From NCBI RefSeq assembly GCF_002386445.1, contig NZ_DGIR01000039.1, positions 177,190 through 241,189 of the forward strand: a stretch of DNA of 64,000 nt. Direction: 5' to 3'. The position numbers were made by a program, and so were the translations under genes. The notes below the pieces were generated by a model. It ran no database searches and was not told the DNA's origin. It was given only the letters and a program-made list of their open reading frames with translations. Below, one piece after another: positions 52,488 to 60,597 of the stretch (within the stretch, counting starts at the first letter, position 1; the number at the start of each line of letters is the position of its first letter). Source of the DNA: Pseudomonas sp. UBA4617 (GTDB lineage: Bacteria; Pseudomonadota; Gammaproteobacteria; Pseudomonadales; Pseudomonadaceae).

Positions 52488-53649
52488 CCCCCGCCAGTAC
52501 CAACCTGCCGCAAGCGGCCCCGAACTGATCCCGTTGCTGAACCTGGAGGAACAGGAAGTGCAACGGCAGATGAGCATCTGCAATGCCTGTCGCTACTGTG
52601 AAGGGTTCTGCGCCGTGTTCCCGGCGATGACCCGCCGGCTGACCTTCGGCAAGGCTGATATCCATTACCTGGCCAACCTGTGTCACAACTGCGGCGCCTG
52701 CCTGCACGCGTGCCAGTACGCTGCGCCTCACGAGTTCGCCGTCAACGTGCCGCAGGCGATGGCCAAGGTGCGCGGCCAAACCTACGCCGACTATGCCTGG
52801 CCAGCGGCGTTTGGCCGGCTGTATCGGCACAATGGTGGCTATGTCGCCAGCGCGCTGGCCCTGGCGCTGTCGCTGTTCCTGTTGCTGGCCCTGGCGGTCA
52901 ACGGCACCTTGCTGCCCGGGCGGCTGGCGGGGGATTTCTATGCGGTGTTCCCGCACAACACCCTGGCGCTGTTGTTCGGCAGCGTGTTCAGCCTTGCCGG
53001 TGTGGCGCTGGCACTGGCGGTGCGACGCTTCTGGCGCCAGATTTCGCCGGCCGGGCAGCAGGCAGCCTCGGCCGATGGCGCTGTACTCGAGGCATCGGCG
53101 GCGGTACTGACGCTGAAGTACCTCGACGGAGGGCATGGCCAGGGCTGCAACAATGCCGACGACCGCTACACGCTGTGGCGGCGCCGCTTCCATCACCTGA
53201 CCTTCTACGGCTTCCTGCTGTGCTTTGCGGCCACGCTGGTCGCCACCGGTTATCACTACCTGCTCGGCCTGGCAGCGCCTTACCCGGTGCTGAGCCTGCC
53301 GGTGCTGCTGGGTACGGTCGGTGGGGTTGGCCTGGTCATTGGCCCGCTCGGGCTGCTGGCGCTGAACCTGCGCCGGGCGCCGGCACATGGCGATGTCCGG
53401 CAAAGGCCAATGGACCGGGCATTCATCCTGCTGCTGTTGCTGGTGAGCGTCAGCGGGCTGGCACTGCTGGCGCTGCGTGACAGCGGGGCGATGGCCATGT
53501 TGCTGGCCATTCACCTGGGCACGGTGATGGCGCTGTTCCTCACGCTGCCCTACGGCAAGTTCGCCCATGGCGTGTTCCGCAGCGCCGCGTTGCTGAAATT
53601 CGCCATCGAGAAACGCCGGCCCGACCCGCATGGCCTGGGTGGGGACTGA
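52468..53649 (+). CDS. tcuB: TcuB, iron-sulfur/membrane protein reoxidising TcuA
   Basis: 393 residues from the ATG at 52468. The N-terminal part has two 4Fe-4S clusters: Cys38, 41, 44, 48 and Cys72, 75, 78, 82 (C-x2-C-x2-C-x3-C twice). Six membrane segments from about 120 onward hold His residues suited to haem. It passes electrons from the TcuA flavin to quinone in the membrane, as in Salmonella TcuB and the related CitB. Salmonella has tcuC, an MFS transporter; here CitMHS and DctA-type carriers downstream may take that role. Confidence 0.9.
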   Translation: MTAQLPDPRQYQPAASGPELIPLLNLEEQEVQRQMSICNACRYCEGFCAVFPAMTRRLTFGKADIHYLANLCHNCGACLHACQYAAPHEFAVNVPQAMAKVRGQTYADYAWPAAFGRLYRHNGGYVASALALALSLFLLLALAVNGTLLPGRLAGDFYAVFPHNTLALLFGSVFSLAGVALALAVRRFWRQISPAGQQAASADGAVLEASAAVLTLKYLDGGHGQGCNNADDRYTLWRRRFHHLTFYGFLLCFAATLVATGYHYLLGLAAPYPVLSLPVLLGTVGGVGLVIGPLGLLALNLRRAPAHGDVRQRPMDRAFILLLLLVSVSGLALLALRDSGAMAMLLAIHLGTVMALFLTLPYGKFAHGVFRSAALLKFAIEKRRPDPHGLGGD

Positions 53650-53709
53650 AGCATGGGCGCGGCGCTGCTGGTTGTCTGGGCCGGGCATCGGCCTGGCGGC
53701 GCTGGCTGT

Positions 53710-54603
53710 TCAGCGGTTCGGCCACTTCTCCAGCAGGATCGAAACGAACTTTTCCGCGGCAGGCGACAGCGACGCTCCGCGCCGGTACACCAGGCCCAGG
53801 GTGCGCGTCACCTGGGGTTCGATCAGCGGCACGCTGACCAGTGTCGGGTGGTCGGCGCTGGGCATGGCCAGGCTGGGCATGGCGGATACCCCCAGCCCGG
53901 CCTCGACCATCCCCAGCGAGGTGGACAGGTGCTGTACCTCGTAGAACCACTTGGGGCGCAGGTTGAGGCCGGAAAGGGCATGGTCGAGCAGCATGCGGTT
54001 GCCGCTCAGGCGGCCAACGCCGATCAACCGGTAGTCGGCAAGCTCGGTCCAGGTAACGGCTTCACGCCCCGCCAGTTTGTGGTCGCGCCGGCAGGCCAGG
54101 ACGAAGTGCTCTTGCACCAGCGAGACGAATTCGATGTCCGGGTGTTGCCCGCTCATCATGTTGATGCCGAAGTCGGCTTCGCCACGCAGCACGGCTTCCA
54201 GCCCGTCATTGGCGCTGAGGTCGAGCAGGCGGATACGGATTTTCGGGTACTGCTCGTTGTAGTCGCGAATCACCGACGGCAGGAAGTAGAACGCGGCGGT
54301 GGGAATGCAGGCGAGGGTGACCTGGCCGGTCTGCCGCTCGGCCAGCTCACGGATGCTGAGGATCGAGTCCTCGAAATCATCCAGCAGCCGCCTGGCCTTG
54401 GGCAGGAAGTCGCGCCCGACGCTGGTCAGGCTGACCCGACGAGTAGTGCGTTCGAGCAACGAGGTGCCCAACCCTTCTTCGAGCTTCTTGATCCGCCGGC
54501 TCAGCGCCGGCTGGGACAGGTGCAGGGCTTCGGCGGCTTCATGGAAGCTGCCGAGTTCGGCGATTTTCACGAAAGATCGGATGTCTTGCAGCTCATATTC
54601 CAT
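53710..54603 (-). CDS. LysR-family regulator divergent from the prpF-like gene
   Basis: 297 residues. HTH LGSFHEAAEALHLSQPALSRRIKKLEEGLG (about 16-45) and a CbbR/CysB-type effector domain follow. The gene ends 60 bases from the convergent tcuB stop and is divergent from the isomerase gene. By the usual rule of LysR genes it controls the divergent unit (prpF-like, DctA-type, CitMHS, porin). The ligand may be a tricarboxylate, which is inference. Confidence 0.9.
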   Translation of the reverse strand: MEYELQDIRSFVKIAELGSFHEAAEALHLSQPALSRRIKKLEEGLGTSLLERTTRRVSLTSVGRDFLPKARRLLDDFEDSILSIRELAERQTGQVTLACIPTAAFYFLPSVIRDYNEQYPKIRIRLLDLSANDGLEAVLRGEADFGINMMSGQHPDIEFVSLVQEHFVLACRRDHKLAGREAVTWTELADYRLIGVGRLSGNRMLLDHALSGLNLRPKWFYEVQHLSTSLGMVEAGLGVSAMPSLAMPSADHPTLVSVPLIEPQVTRTLGLVYRRGASLSPAAEKFVSILLEKWPNR

Positions 54604-54749
54604 AAATAAACCACAGCGCTTTTGACAGAGAATTATTTTATGAAAAGCAATAATGGCTACGATATTTGCATTGGATTGATTTATCCATCCCTGTCACTCT
54701 TTTGCTCACAGCATCAATGATGTCCATTGATCAACAAGAGTGCGAAATC
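54604..54749. promoter_or_regulatory. AT-rich divergent promoter between lysR and the isomerase gene
   Basis: This 146-base spacer is clearly AT-rich compared with its neighbours. A TTGACA box lies at 54622-54627. An imperfect dyad, GCAATA at 54647-54652 and TATTTGC at 54663-54669, is a candidate LysR-type site. Assignments are tentative. Confidence 0.4.
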
Positions 54750-55829
54750 ATGCAACGAATTCCTTGCGTACTCATGCGCGGTGGCACCTCCAAGGGGCCG
54801 TTCTTCCACGCCTGGGACCTACCTGCCAATGTGGTCGAGCGCGACGAATTGCTGATCAACCTAATGGGCTCCGGTCATGAACTGGAAATCGACGGCATCG
54901 GTGGCGGCAGCCCGCAGACCAGCAAGGTCGCCATCATCAGCCCGTCGTTGCATGCCGACGCCGACGTCGACTACCTGTTCGTCCAGGTCATGGTTGCCCA
55001 GCGCCGGGTCGACACAGCCCCGAACTGCGGCAACATGCTGTGCGCCGTCGGCCCGTTCGCCATCGAGCAGGGCCTGGTCAAGGGCCAGGACGGCAAGACG
55101 TTGGTGCGTATTCGCAACCTCAACACTGGCACCTTCGTCAATTCGCTGGTGGAAACCCCCGGCGGTATCGTGCGCTACGAAGGCCGTACGGCGATCGATG
55201 GCGTACCGGGCACTGCCGCCCCGGTGCACCTGACCTTCCTCGATGCGGTCGGCAGCAAGACCGGCAAGCTGTTCCCCACCGGCCAGGCCAAGGATGTGAT
55301 CGACGGTGTGCCAGTCACCTGCATCGACATGGCCATGCCGATGATGGTGGTCCAGGCCAGCGAACTGGGGGTCAGCGGCGCGGAAACCCCGGCTGAACTC
55401 GACGCCAACGGCGCGCTGCTCGCACGCCTCGAGGCGTTGCGCCTGAAGGCCGGCAAGGCCATGGGCCTGGGTGATGTCAGTGGCATGGTCATTCCCAAGC
55501 CGGTGTTGGTGTCCAAACCACGCTACGACGGCACCGTGCAGGTTCGCTACTTCATGCCGCACAACTGCCATCGTGCCCTGGCCATCACCGGCGCGGTAGG
55601 GCTGGCGACTGCCTGTGTCAGCCCCGGTACGGTGATCGGCGACCTGCTGGGCGAGGGCGCGGGGCAACTCACCGAGGTGCGCCTGGAACACCCGAGCGGT
55701 GGCATCGATGTGGCGCTGTCGCGCAGTGGTGCCAATGGCCAGACGATCCAGGCCTCGGTGGTGCGAACCGCCCGGCGGCTCTTCTCAGGGTTCGTCTACG
55801 CCCCTACATTCCGCAGGTTGGCGGGGTAA
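54750..55829 (+). CDS. PrpF-like aconitate/methylaconitate isomerase
   Basis: 359 residues from the ATG at 54750. The PrpF fold (diaminopimelate-epimerase-like) shows RGGTSKGPFF, IGGGSPQTSKVA and NCGN near 115 with the catalytic cysteine, plus the HRALAITGAVGLATAC segment. Relatives isomerise 2-methylaconitate or 4-oxalomesaconate; a trans-aconitate/cis-aconitate activity is also known for the family. The usual prpB-prpC-prpD partners are absent here, and the neighbours are tricarboxylate genes, so aconitate isomerisation is the favoured but unproven role. Confidence 0.87.
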   Translation: MQRIPCVLMRGGTSKGPFFHAWDLPANVVERDELLINLMGSGHELEIDGIGGGSPQTSKVAIISPSLHADADVDYLFVQVMVAQRRVDTAPNCGNMLCAVGPFAIEQGLVKGQDGKTLVRIRNLNTGTFVNSLVETPGGIVRYEGRTAIDGVPGTAAPVHLTFLDAVGSKTGKLFPTGQAKDVIDGVPVTCIDMAMPMMVVQASELGVSGAETPAELDANGALLARLEALRLKAGKAMGLGDVSGMVIPKPVLVSKPRYDGTVQVRYFMPHNCHRALAITGAVGLATACVSPGTVIGDLLGEGAGQLTEVRLEHPSGGIDVALSRSGANGQTIQASVVRTARRLFSGFVYAPTFRRLAG

Positions 55830-55901
55830 GCCCAGGGGTTATCCAGACCTGCACGATCGCAACAAGCGCATCCGCACAATTTCAACAATGGGTGATGCCA
55901 C

Positions 55902-57209
55902 ATGAAACTCGCCAAATCGCTGTATTTCCAGATCCTCTGCGCCGTCCTGCTGGGCGTGGTGGTCGGCCATTTCTGGGCGCAACAGGCGGTGGCCCTGAAG
56001 CCGCTGGGTGATGCGTTCATCAAGCTGATCAAGATGATGATCGCCCCGGTGGTGTTCTGCACCATCGTCACCGGCATCGCCGGCATGACCGACAAGCGCT
56101 CTCTGGGGCGCCTGATGAGCAAGACCTTGCTGCTGTTCCTGGGCCTGACCGTGCTCAGCCTGGTAATCGGCCTGGCGGCGGTGTACCTGTTCAAGCCCGG
56201 CGCCGGCATGAACATCGACCCGGCCACCCTGAGCAGCGCCGGCCTCAGCCAGTACACCGCGTCGGCCGCCAAGCTGAGCGTGGTGGACTTCTTCATGCAC
56301 ATCATCCCGGACACCTTCATCGGGGCCTTCAACAAAGGTGAAGTGCTACCGGTGCTGTTCATTGCCGTGCTCAGCGGTTTTGCCCTGTCGTCGATGGGCG
56401 AGAAGGGTAAGCCGGTACTGGATGTGCTGGAGTCGGCGTCGACCATGGTGTTCCGAATCTTCGGCTACCTGATGCGGTTTGCCCCGGTCGGAGCCTTTGG
56501 TGCGCTGGCGTTCACCGTCGGCCAGTACGGCGTCACCTCGCTCGGTTCGCTGGCCAAGCTGGTGGGTACGCTGTATATCGCCTGCGCGTTCTTCGTCCTG
56601 GTCGTGCTGGGTGGCATCTGCCGTGCCCACGGCTTCAGCCTGTGGAAGCTGCTGCGTTACTTCCGCGAGGAGTTCCTGGTGGTGCTGGGCACGTCCTCGA
56701 CCGAGCCGGTGCTGCCGCGCATGCTCGAAAAACTCGAGAAGCTGGGCTGCAACAAGGGCGTGGTCGGCCTGGTGTTGCCTACCGGCTACTCGTTCAACCT
56801 GGACGGAACCGCCATCTACCTGTCACTGGCAGCGGTGTTCATCGCCCAGGCCTGCAACATCGACCTGAGCCTGGGCCAGGTGGTCACCATGCTGGCGATC
56901 ATGCTGCTGTCGTCCAAGGGCGCCGCAGGCGTGACCGGCAGCGGCTTCGTGGCGCTGGCCTCGACCCTGACCGTGATCCACGACATCCCCCTGGCCGGCC
57001 TGGCCCTGCTGATCGGCATCGACCGCTTCATGTCGGAGGCCCGTGCCCTGACCAGCCTTGCCAGCAACGCGGTGGCAACGGTGGTGGTGTCGCTGTCGGA
57101 AAACGCCTGTGACCGCCAGACCCTGCTCAGCCGCCTGAACGGCGAAGCGCTGGCCGGCCCGGTTGCCGAAACGCCTGAATGGGCCGCCGAGCCGCATCGT
57201 CACGGCTGA
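55902..57209 (+). CDS. DctA-type dicarboxylate symporter (DAACS family)
   Basis: 435 residues with eight membrane helices and two re-entrant loops. It has the family signature around SSTEPVLPRMLEK (serine-rich loop) and GYSFNLDGTAIYLSL, then SKGAAGVTGSGFVALASTL. DctA proteins import C4-dicarboxylates with protons or sodium. Its place behind the isomerase (72 bases) and before a CitMHS gene suggests uptake of a related di- or tricarboxylate, so I do not give it the name dctA. Confidence 0.9.
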   Translation: MKLAKSLYFQILCAVLLGVVVGHFWAQQAVALKPLGDAFIKLIKMMIAPVVFCTIVTGIAGMTDKRSLGRLMSKTLLLFLGLTVLSLVIGLAAVYLFKPGAGMNIDPATLSSAGLSQYTASAAKLSVVDFFMHIIPDTFIGAFNKGEVLPVLFIAVLSGFALSSMGEKGKPVLDVLESASTMVFRIFGYLMRFAPVGAFGALAFTVGQYGVTSLGSLAKLVGTLYIACAFFVLVVLGGICRAHGFSLWKLLRYFREEFLVVLGTSSTEPVLPRMLEKLEKLGCNKGVVGLVLPTGYSFNLDGTAIYLSLAAVFIAQACNIDLSLGQVVTMLAIMLLSSKGAAGVTGSGFVALASTLTVIHDIPLAGLALLIGIDRFMSEARALTSLASNAVATVVVSLSENACDRQTLLSRLNGEALAGPVAETPEWAAEPHRHG

Positions 57210-57241
57210 ACTGCGTTGCCCTGAACCTCTGTCGACACGTC

Positions 57242-57266
57242 CCCCACCCGCTTCTGCCGGGTGGGG
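57242..57266 (+). terminator. Strong hairpin in the spacer between the DctA-type and CitMHS genes
   Basis: CCCCACCCG (57242-57250) pairs perfectly with CGGGTGGGG (57258-57266), loop of 7. No T-run follows. It may act as a partial terminator or mRNA-stabilising element between the two carrier genes. Confidence 0.45.
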
Positions 57267-57303
57267 TAGGGGGCCGTCTGCGCTGCACTCGGCCACACTG
57301 GAA

Positions 57304-57315
57304 AATAACAACAAG
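57304..57315 (+). promoter_or_regulatory. Candidate Hfq/Crc target in the CitMHS leader
   Basis: AATAACAACAAG is four consecutive AAN triplets, matching the AANAANAA motif bound by Hfq with Crc. It overlaps the AAGAG ribosome binding site (57313-57317), 11 bases before the ATG at 57326. Occupation would block initiation when preferred carbon sources are present. Confidence 0.55.
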
Positions 57316-57325
57316 AGAACGAACC

Positions 57326-58630
57326 ATGCTTGCACTTCTGGGCCTGATCATGGTGGTGACCTTCACCTACCTGATCATGAGTAAACGCCTGTCCCCGATC
57401 GTCGCACTGACCGTCGTGCCGATCGTCTTCGCCCTGATCGGCGGCTTCGCCCCGGAGCTGGGCAAGATGATGCTCGACGGGCTGAAGATGGTTGCGCCGT
57501 CTGCTGCGTTGCTGCTGTTCGCCATCCTGTTTTTCGGCCTGATGATCGACGCCGGCCTGTTCGACCCGCTGATCCGCAAGATCCTCAAGCGGGTGAACGG
57601 CGACCCGGTCAAGATCGCCATCGGCACCGCGCTGCTGTCGCTGCTGGTGGCGCTGGACGGTGATGGCACCACCACCTACATGATCACCTGCGCCGCCATG
57701 CTGCCGCTGTACAAGCGCATAGGCATGAACCCGATGATCCTGGCCACCGTGTCGATGTTGTCGCTGAACATCATGAGCGGCATGAGCCCTTGGGGCGGCC
57801 CGGCCACGCGTGCCATTGCCGCACTGGGGCTGGATGCCACCGAATACTTCATCCCGATGTTGCCCACCGTCATCGGTGGCGCCGCGTGGGTAGTGTTCAC
57901 CGCCTTCCTGCTGGGCCGCGCCGAGCGGCGGCGTATCGGCAACATCGCGCTGCAGTCCGGTGGTGGCAACTGCTACATCAAGGAAATCCTCGGCGAGAGC
58001 CCGCACAAGCGCCCGCGCCTCGCCTATGTGAACCTGCTGCTGGTGATTGTTGTGATGAGCGCCCTGGTGCTGGGGCTGATGCACGCCGCCATCCTGTTCA
58101 TGGTCGGTTTCGTCGCTGCGCTGATGATCAACTACCCGCAGCTGGAATTGCAGAAAGAACGCATCCTCGCTCACTCGGGCAATGCGATGACCGTGGTGCT
58201 GCTGGTATTCGCCGCGGGCATCTTCGCCGGCATTTTCTCCGGCACCAAGATGGTCGATGCGCTGGCGCAAACCCTGGTGGACTGGATTCCGGAAGCCTGG
58301 AGCCACTGGTTCCCGCTGGTGGTGGCGCTGACCAGCATGCCGCTGACCTTCGTGCTGTCCAACGACGCCTACTACTTTGGCGTGGTGCCGATCCTGGCCA
58401 ATGCTGCGGCGGCCTATGGCATCGACCCGGTGGAAATTGCCCGCGCCTCGGTGCTGGGCCAGCCGGTGCATCTGATGAGCCCACTGGTCGCTTCGACCCT
58501 GCTGCTGGTGGGCATGGTCGACCGGGATATCGGCGACTTCCAGAAAGCCACGGTGAAATGGGCAGTCCTCACTTCACTGGTCATCACCGCACTGGCACTG
58601 CTTACCGGGGCCTTGTCCTTCTTCGTCTAA
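57326..58630 (+). CDS. CitMHS-family citrate/tricarboxylate carrier
   Basis: 434 residues with about 12 membrane segments. LVALDGDGTTTYMITCAAMLPLYKRIGMNP is the conserved CitMHS segment, mirrored by MPLTFVLSNDAYYFGVVPILANAAAAYG in the second half. The family imports metal-citrate complexes with protons in soil bacteria. An AAN-repeat leader precedes it. The in-frame extension back to 57179 runs through the dctA-type stop region and is not supported. Together with tcuAB it is the likely inner-membrane tricarboxylate carrier. Confidence 0.9.
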   Translation: MLALLGLIMVVTFTYLIMSKRLSPIVALTVVPIVFALIGGFAPELGKMMLDGLKMVAPSAALLLFAILFFGLMIDAGLFDPLIRKILKRVNGDPVKIAIGTALLSLLVALDGDGTTTYMITCAAMLPLYKRIGMNPMILATVSMLSLNIMSGMSPWGGPATRAIAALGLDATEYFIPMLPTVIGGAAWVVFTAFLLGRAERRRIGNIALQSGGGNCYIKEILGESPHKRPRLAYVNLLLVIVVMSALVLGLMHAAILFMVGFVAALMINYPQLELQKERILAHSGNAMTVVLLVFAAGIFAGIFSGTKMVDALAQTLVDWIPEAWSHWFPLVVALTSMPLTFVLSNDAYYFGVVPILANAAAAYGIDPVEIARASVLGQPVHLMSPLVASTLLLVGMVDRDIGDFQKATVKWAVLTSLVITALALLTGALSFFV

Positions 58631-58638
58631 GCGATACC

Positions 58639-58656
58639 GGGCGCTGCCAGGCGCCC
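58639..58656 (+). terminator. Hairpin between the CitMHS and porin genes
   Basis: GGGCGC (58639-58644) pairs with GCGCCC (58651-58656), loop TGCCAG, nine bases after the stop. There is no T-run. The porin leader follows at once, so full termination is doubtful. Confidence 0.4.
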
Positions 58657-58674
58657 GCCATTACTCATTCTGAA

Positions 58675-58683
58675 AACAACAAC
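58675..58683 (+). promoter_or_regulatory. Candidate Hfq/Crc target in the porin leader
   Basis: AACAACAAC is three AAN triplets beside the GAG ribosome binding site (58685-58687), 13 bases before the ATG. The surrounding leader is similar to that of the CitMHS gene (GAAAA, AACAAC, AGAG, CGACC or CGAACC), pointing to a shared control. Confidence 0.5.
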
Positions 58684-58695
58684 AGAGTACCGACC

Positions 58696-59949
58696 ATGTC
58701 CCGAGCTGTGTTCCGTGGGGCCACCTGTGGCCTGCTGTGCGGCTGGCTGCCCGTTGCCGGCGCCGCTGGTTTCGTCGATGACAGCAAACTCAAGCTGCAA
58801 CTGCGCAATGTCTATTTCAACGAAAACTTCCGTGACGAGCAGGGCATGAGTGCCCGCGCCGCGGCCAGTGCCAAGAGCGAGCGGGTAGAGTGGGCGCAGG
58901 GCTTCCTGCTCGACTATCAGTCGGGCTTTACCAACGGCACCTTGGGCGTGGGGCTGGATGCCCTTGGTCTGTGGGGCGTACGCCTCGATTCCGGTCGTGG
59001 GCGCAGTGGCACCGGGCTGCTGCCGGTGCACGACGACGGCCGTGCTGCGCACGAGTTCGCCAGCGCCGGGGTGACGGCCAAGGCACGCCTGGGCCAGACC
59101 GTGGTCAAGCATGGCACCTTGCTGCCGAAGATGCCGCTGCTGGTATACAACGATGCGCGCTTGTTGCCGCAGACCTACCAGGGCACGCAGCTCACCAGCA
59201 CCGACATTGACGGGTTGGCCTTGACGGCTGGCCACCTGGACCGCTTCAAGCAGCGTGACGCTACCGACAGCACCGGCCTTTACCTGGATGGCTATGCCGG
59301 CGACAGGTCGGGCGACTTCAACTTTGCCGGTGCCGATTATGCGCTTAACAAGCAACTGCGCCTGAGCTACTACCATGGCCAGCTCGAACATTTCTATCGC
59401 CAGGATTTCGCCGGGCTGGTCCACGACCTGCCGTTGGCCGGCGGGGTGCTGACTACCGACCTGCGCTATTTCAAGAGCCGCGACAGCGGGGCGGCCTATG
59501 GCGGCGCCATCGACAATGACATGTTCAGCGGGCAGTTGGCCTATGCCCATTCCGGCCATACCGTCGGTGCTGGCTACCAGGTGCTCGATGGCGACGCGGG
59601 GCTGCCGTATATCAGTGGTGCAACGGTGTATTCGTTCAGCAACGCGGGTATCGGTAAGTTCATCGAGGAAGAGGAGAAGACCTGGATGGCCAGCTACGCA
59701 TACAACTTTGCCGCCGCTGGTGTGCCTGGGCTGACTTTCATGGCGCGCTACCTGAGTGGCGACAATGGCCGCTCCGGCAGCGAGGGGATCAAGGAGTGGG
59801 AGCGTGACGCCGAGCTTGCCTATGTAGTGCAGGCCGGGCCCTTGAAAGGCCTGGGGGTGAAGTTGCGCAATTATGTCTACCGTTCGGATTTCGCCCGGGG
59901 GCGGGACAGCAATCGCCTCTATCTGACCTACGATATCGCCATCTGGTAA
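58696..59949 (+). CDS. OprD-family outer-membrane porin
   Basis: 417 residues from the ATG at 58696, with a signal peptide (ATCGLLCGWLPVAGAAG) and cleavage near 24. The OprD signature follows: FVDDSKLKLQLRNVYFNENF, GFLLDYQSGFTNGTLGVGLDALG and a C-terminal aromatic strand ending YDIAIW, as required for outer-membrane insertion. Relatives such as OpdH admit tricarboxylates. Position at the end of the transporter cluster suggests tricarboxylate entry. An upstream in-frame extension overlapping the CitMHS gene is not coding. Confidence 0.92.
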   Translation: MSRAVFRGATCGLLCGWLPVAGAAGFVDDSKLKLQLRNVYFNENFRDEQGMSARAAASAKSERVEWAQGFLLDYQSGFTNGTLGVGLDALGLWGVRLDSGRGRSGTGLLPVHDDGRAAHEFASAGVTAKARLGQTVVKHGTLLPKMPLLVYNDARLLPQTYQGTQLTSTDIDGLALTAGHLDRFKQRDATDSTGLYLDGYAGDRSGDFNFAGADYALNKQLRLSYYHGQLEHFYRQDFAGLVHDLPLAGGVLTTDLRYFKSRDSGAAYGGAIDNDMFSGQLAYAHSGHTVGAGYQVLDGDAGLPYISGATVYSFSNAGIGKFIEEEEKTWMASYAYNFAAAGVPGLTFMARYLSGDNGRSGSEGIKEWERDAELAYVVQAGPLKGLGVKLRNYVYRSDFARGRDSNRLYLTYDIAIW

Positions 59950-59995
59950 GGGCGCGTACGGTTCCGCTGGGAGCTCAAGGGCAAGAGGCTAGCGT

Positions 59996-60056
59996 AGCCC
60001 CTGTAGGCGCGGCTTCAGCTGCGATCACCGGCGCAGCCGGTGCCATCCACCGCGTC
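59996..60056. repeat. Extragenic repeat with CACCGGC hairpin
   Basis: CACCGGC (60026-60032) and GCCGGTG (60036-60042) form a hairpin preceded by CCCTGTAGGCGCGGCTTCAG and followed by CCATCCACC. A near-copy lies at 63676-63732. It lies between convergent porin and soxR genes and may end both transcripts. Confidence 0.75.
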
Positions 60057-60073
60057 GCCTGGGGGCGCATACC

Positions 60074-60529
60074 TCATTGGGTCTTGTTCTCCAGAATCCG
60101 CCCGCCGGTCCCTTGCTTGCCCAGTACATCTTCGGGGTTGCGCAGCGGGCATTCCTCCAGCGACAGGCAACCGCAACCTATGCAGTTGTCCAGGCTGTCG
60201 CGCAATGCCTCAAGCGTGCGGATGCGTGCGTTCAGGTCTTCGCGCCAGGCGCTGGACATTTCCCCCCATTGCGCCGCCGTCAGCTTGCTGTTCGGCGGAT
60301 ACCGGCTGAACGCCTGCCTGATTTCCTCCAGGGGAATGCCGGTACGCTGCGCCACCTTGATGATCGCCAATGTGCGCAGTACCAGCGCGGGATAGCGACG
60401 CTGGTTGCCTGCCGTTCGAGTGCTGGCAATCAGCCCCTTGGCTTCGTAGAAATGCAGCGCAGACACGGCCACGCCGCTGCGTCTGGCTACTTCACCTACC
60501 GTTAGCATTCGTGTGCTTTCTACTGCCAT
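60074..60529 (-). CDS. soxR: Redox-sensitive regulator SoxR
   Basis: 151 residues from the ATG at 60529; an ATG at 60508 gives 144. The MerR HTH has TVGEVARRSGVAVSALHFYEAKGLI. The 2Fe-2S cluster site is Cys116, 119, 121, 127 (C-x2-C-x-C-x5-C), the SoxR hallmark. It senses redox-cycling compounds by cluster oxidation. In pseudomonads SoxR acts directly on efflux or oxygenase genes, not soxS. No target with a SoxR dyad is adjacent. It lies 68 bases after the GntR gene on the same strand. Confidence 0.92.
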   Translation of the reverse strand: MAVESTRMLTVGEVARRSGVAVSALHFYEAKGLIASTRTAGNQRRYPALVLRTLAIIKVAQRTGIPLEEIRQAFSRYPPNSKLTAAQWGEMSSAWREDLNARIRTLEALRDSLDNCIGCGCLSLEECPLRNPEDVLGKQGTGGRILENKTQ

Positions 60530-60597
60530 GCCTGTTGGCCTCACGTTAACCTGCAGAAGCTGACGGGTATTTGTATAAGTGCAGCGCGCTGATCGCT

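Noticed and set aside
57790..58695. In-frame upstream extension of the OprD porin gene
   Set aside because: It overlaps the CitMHS gene in another frame; the porin has its own ribosome binding site and signal peptide at 58696.
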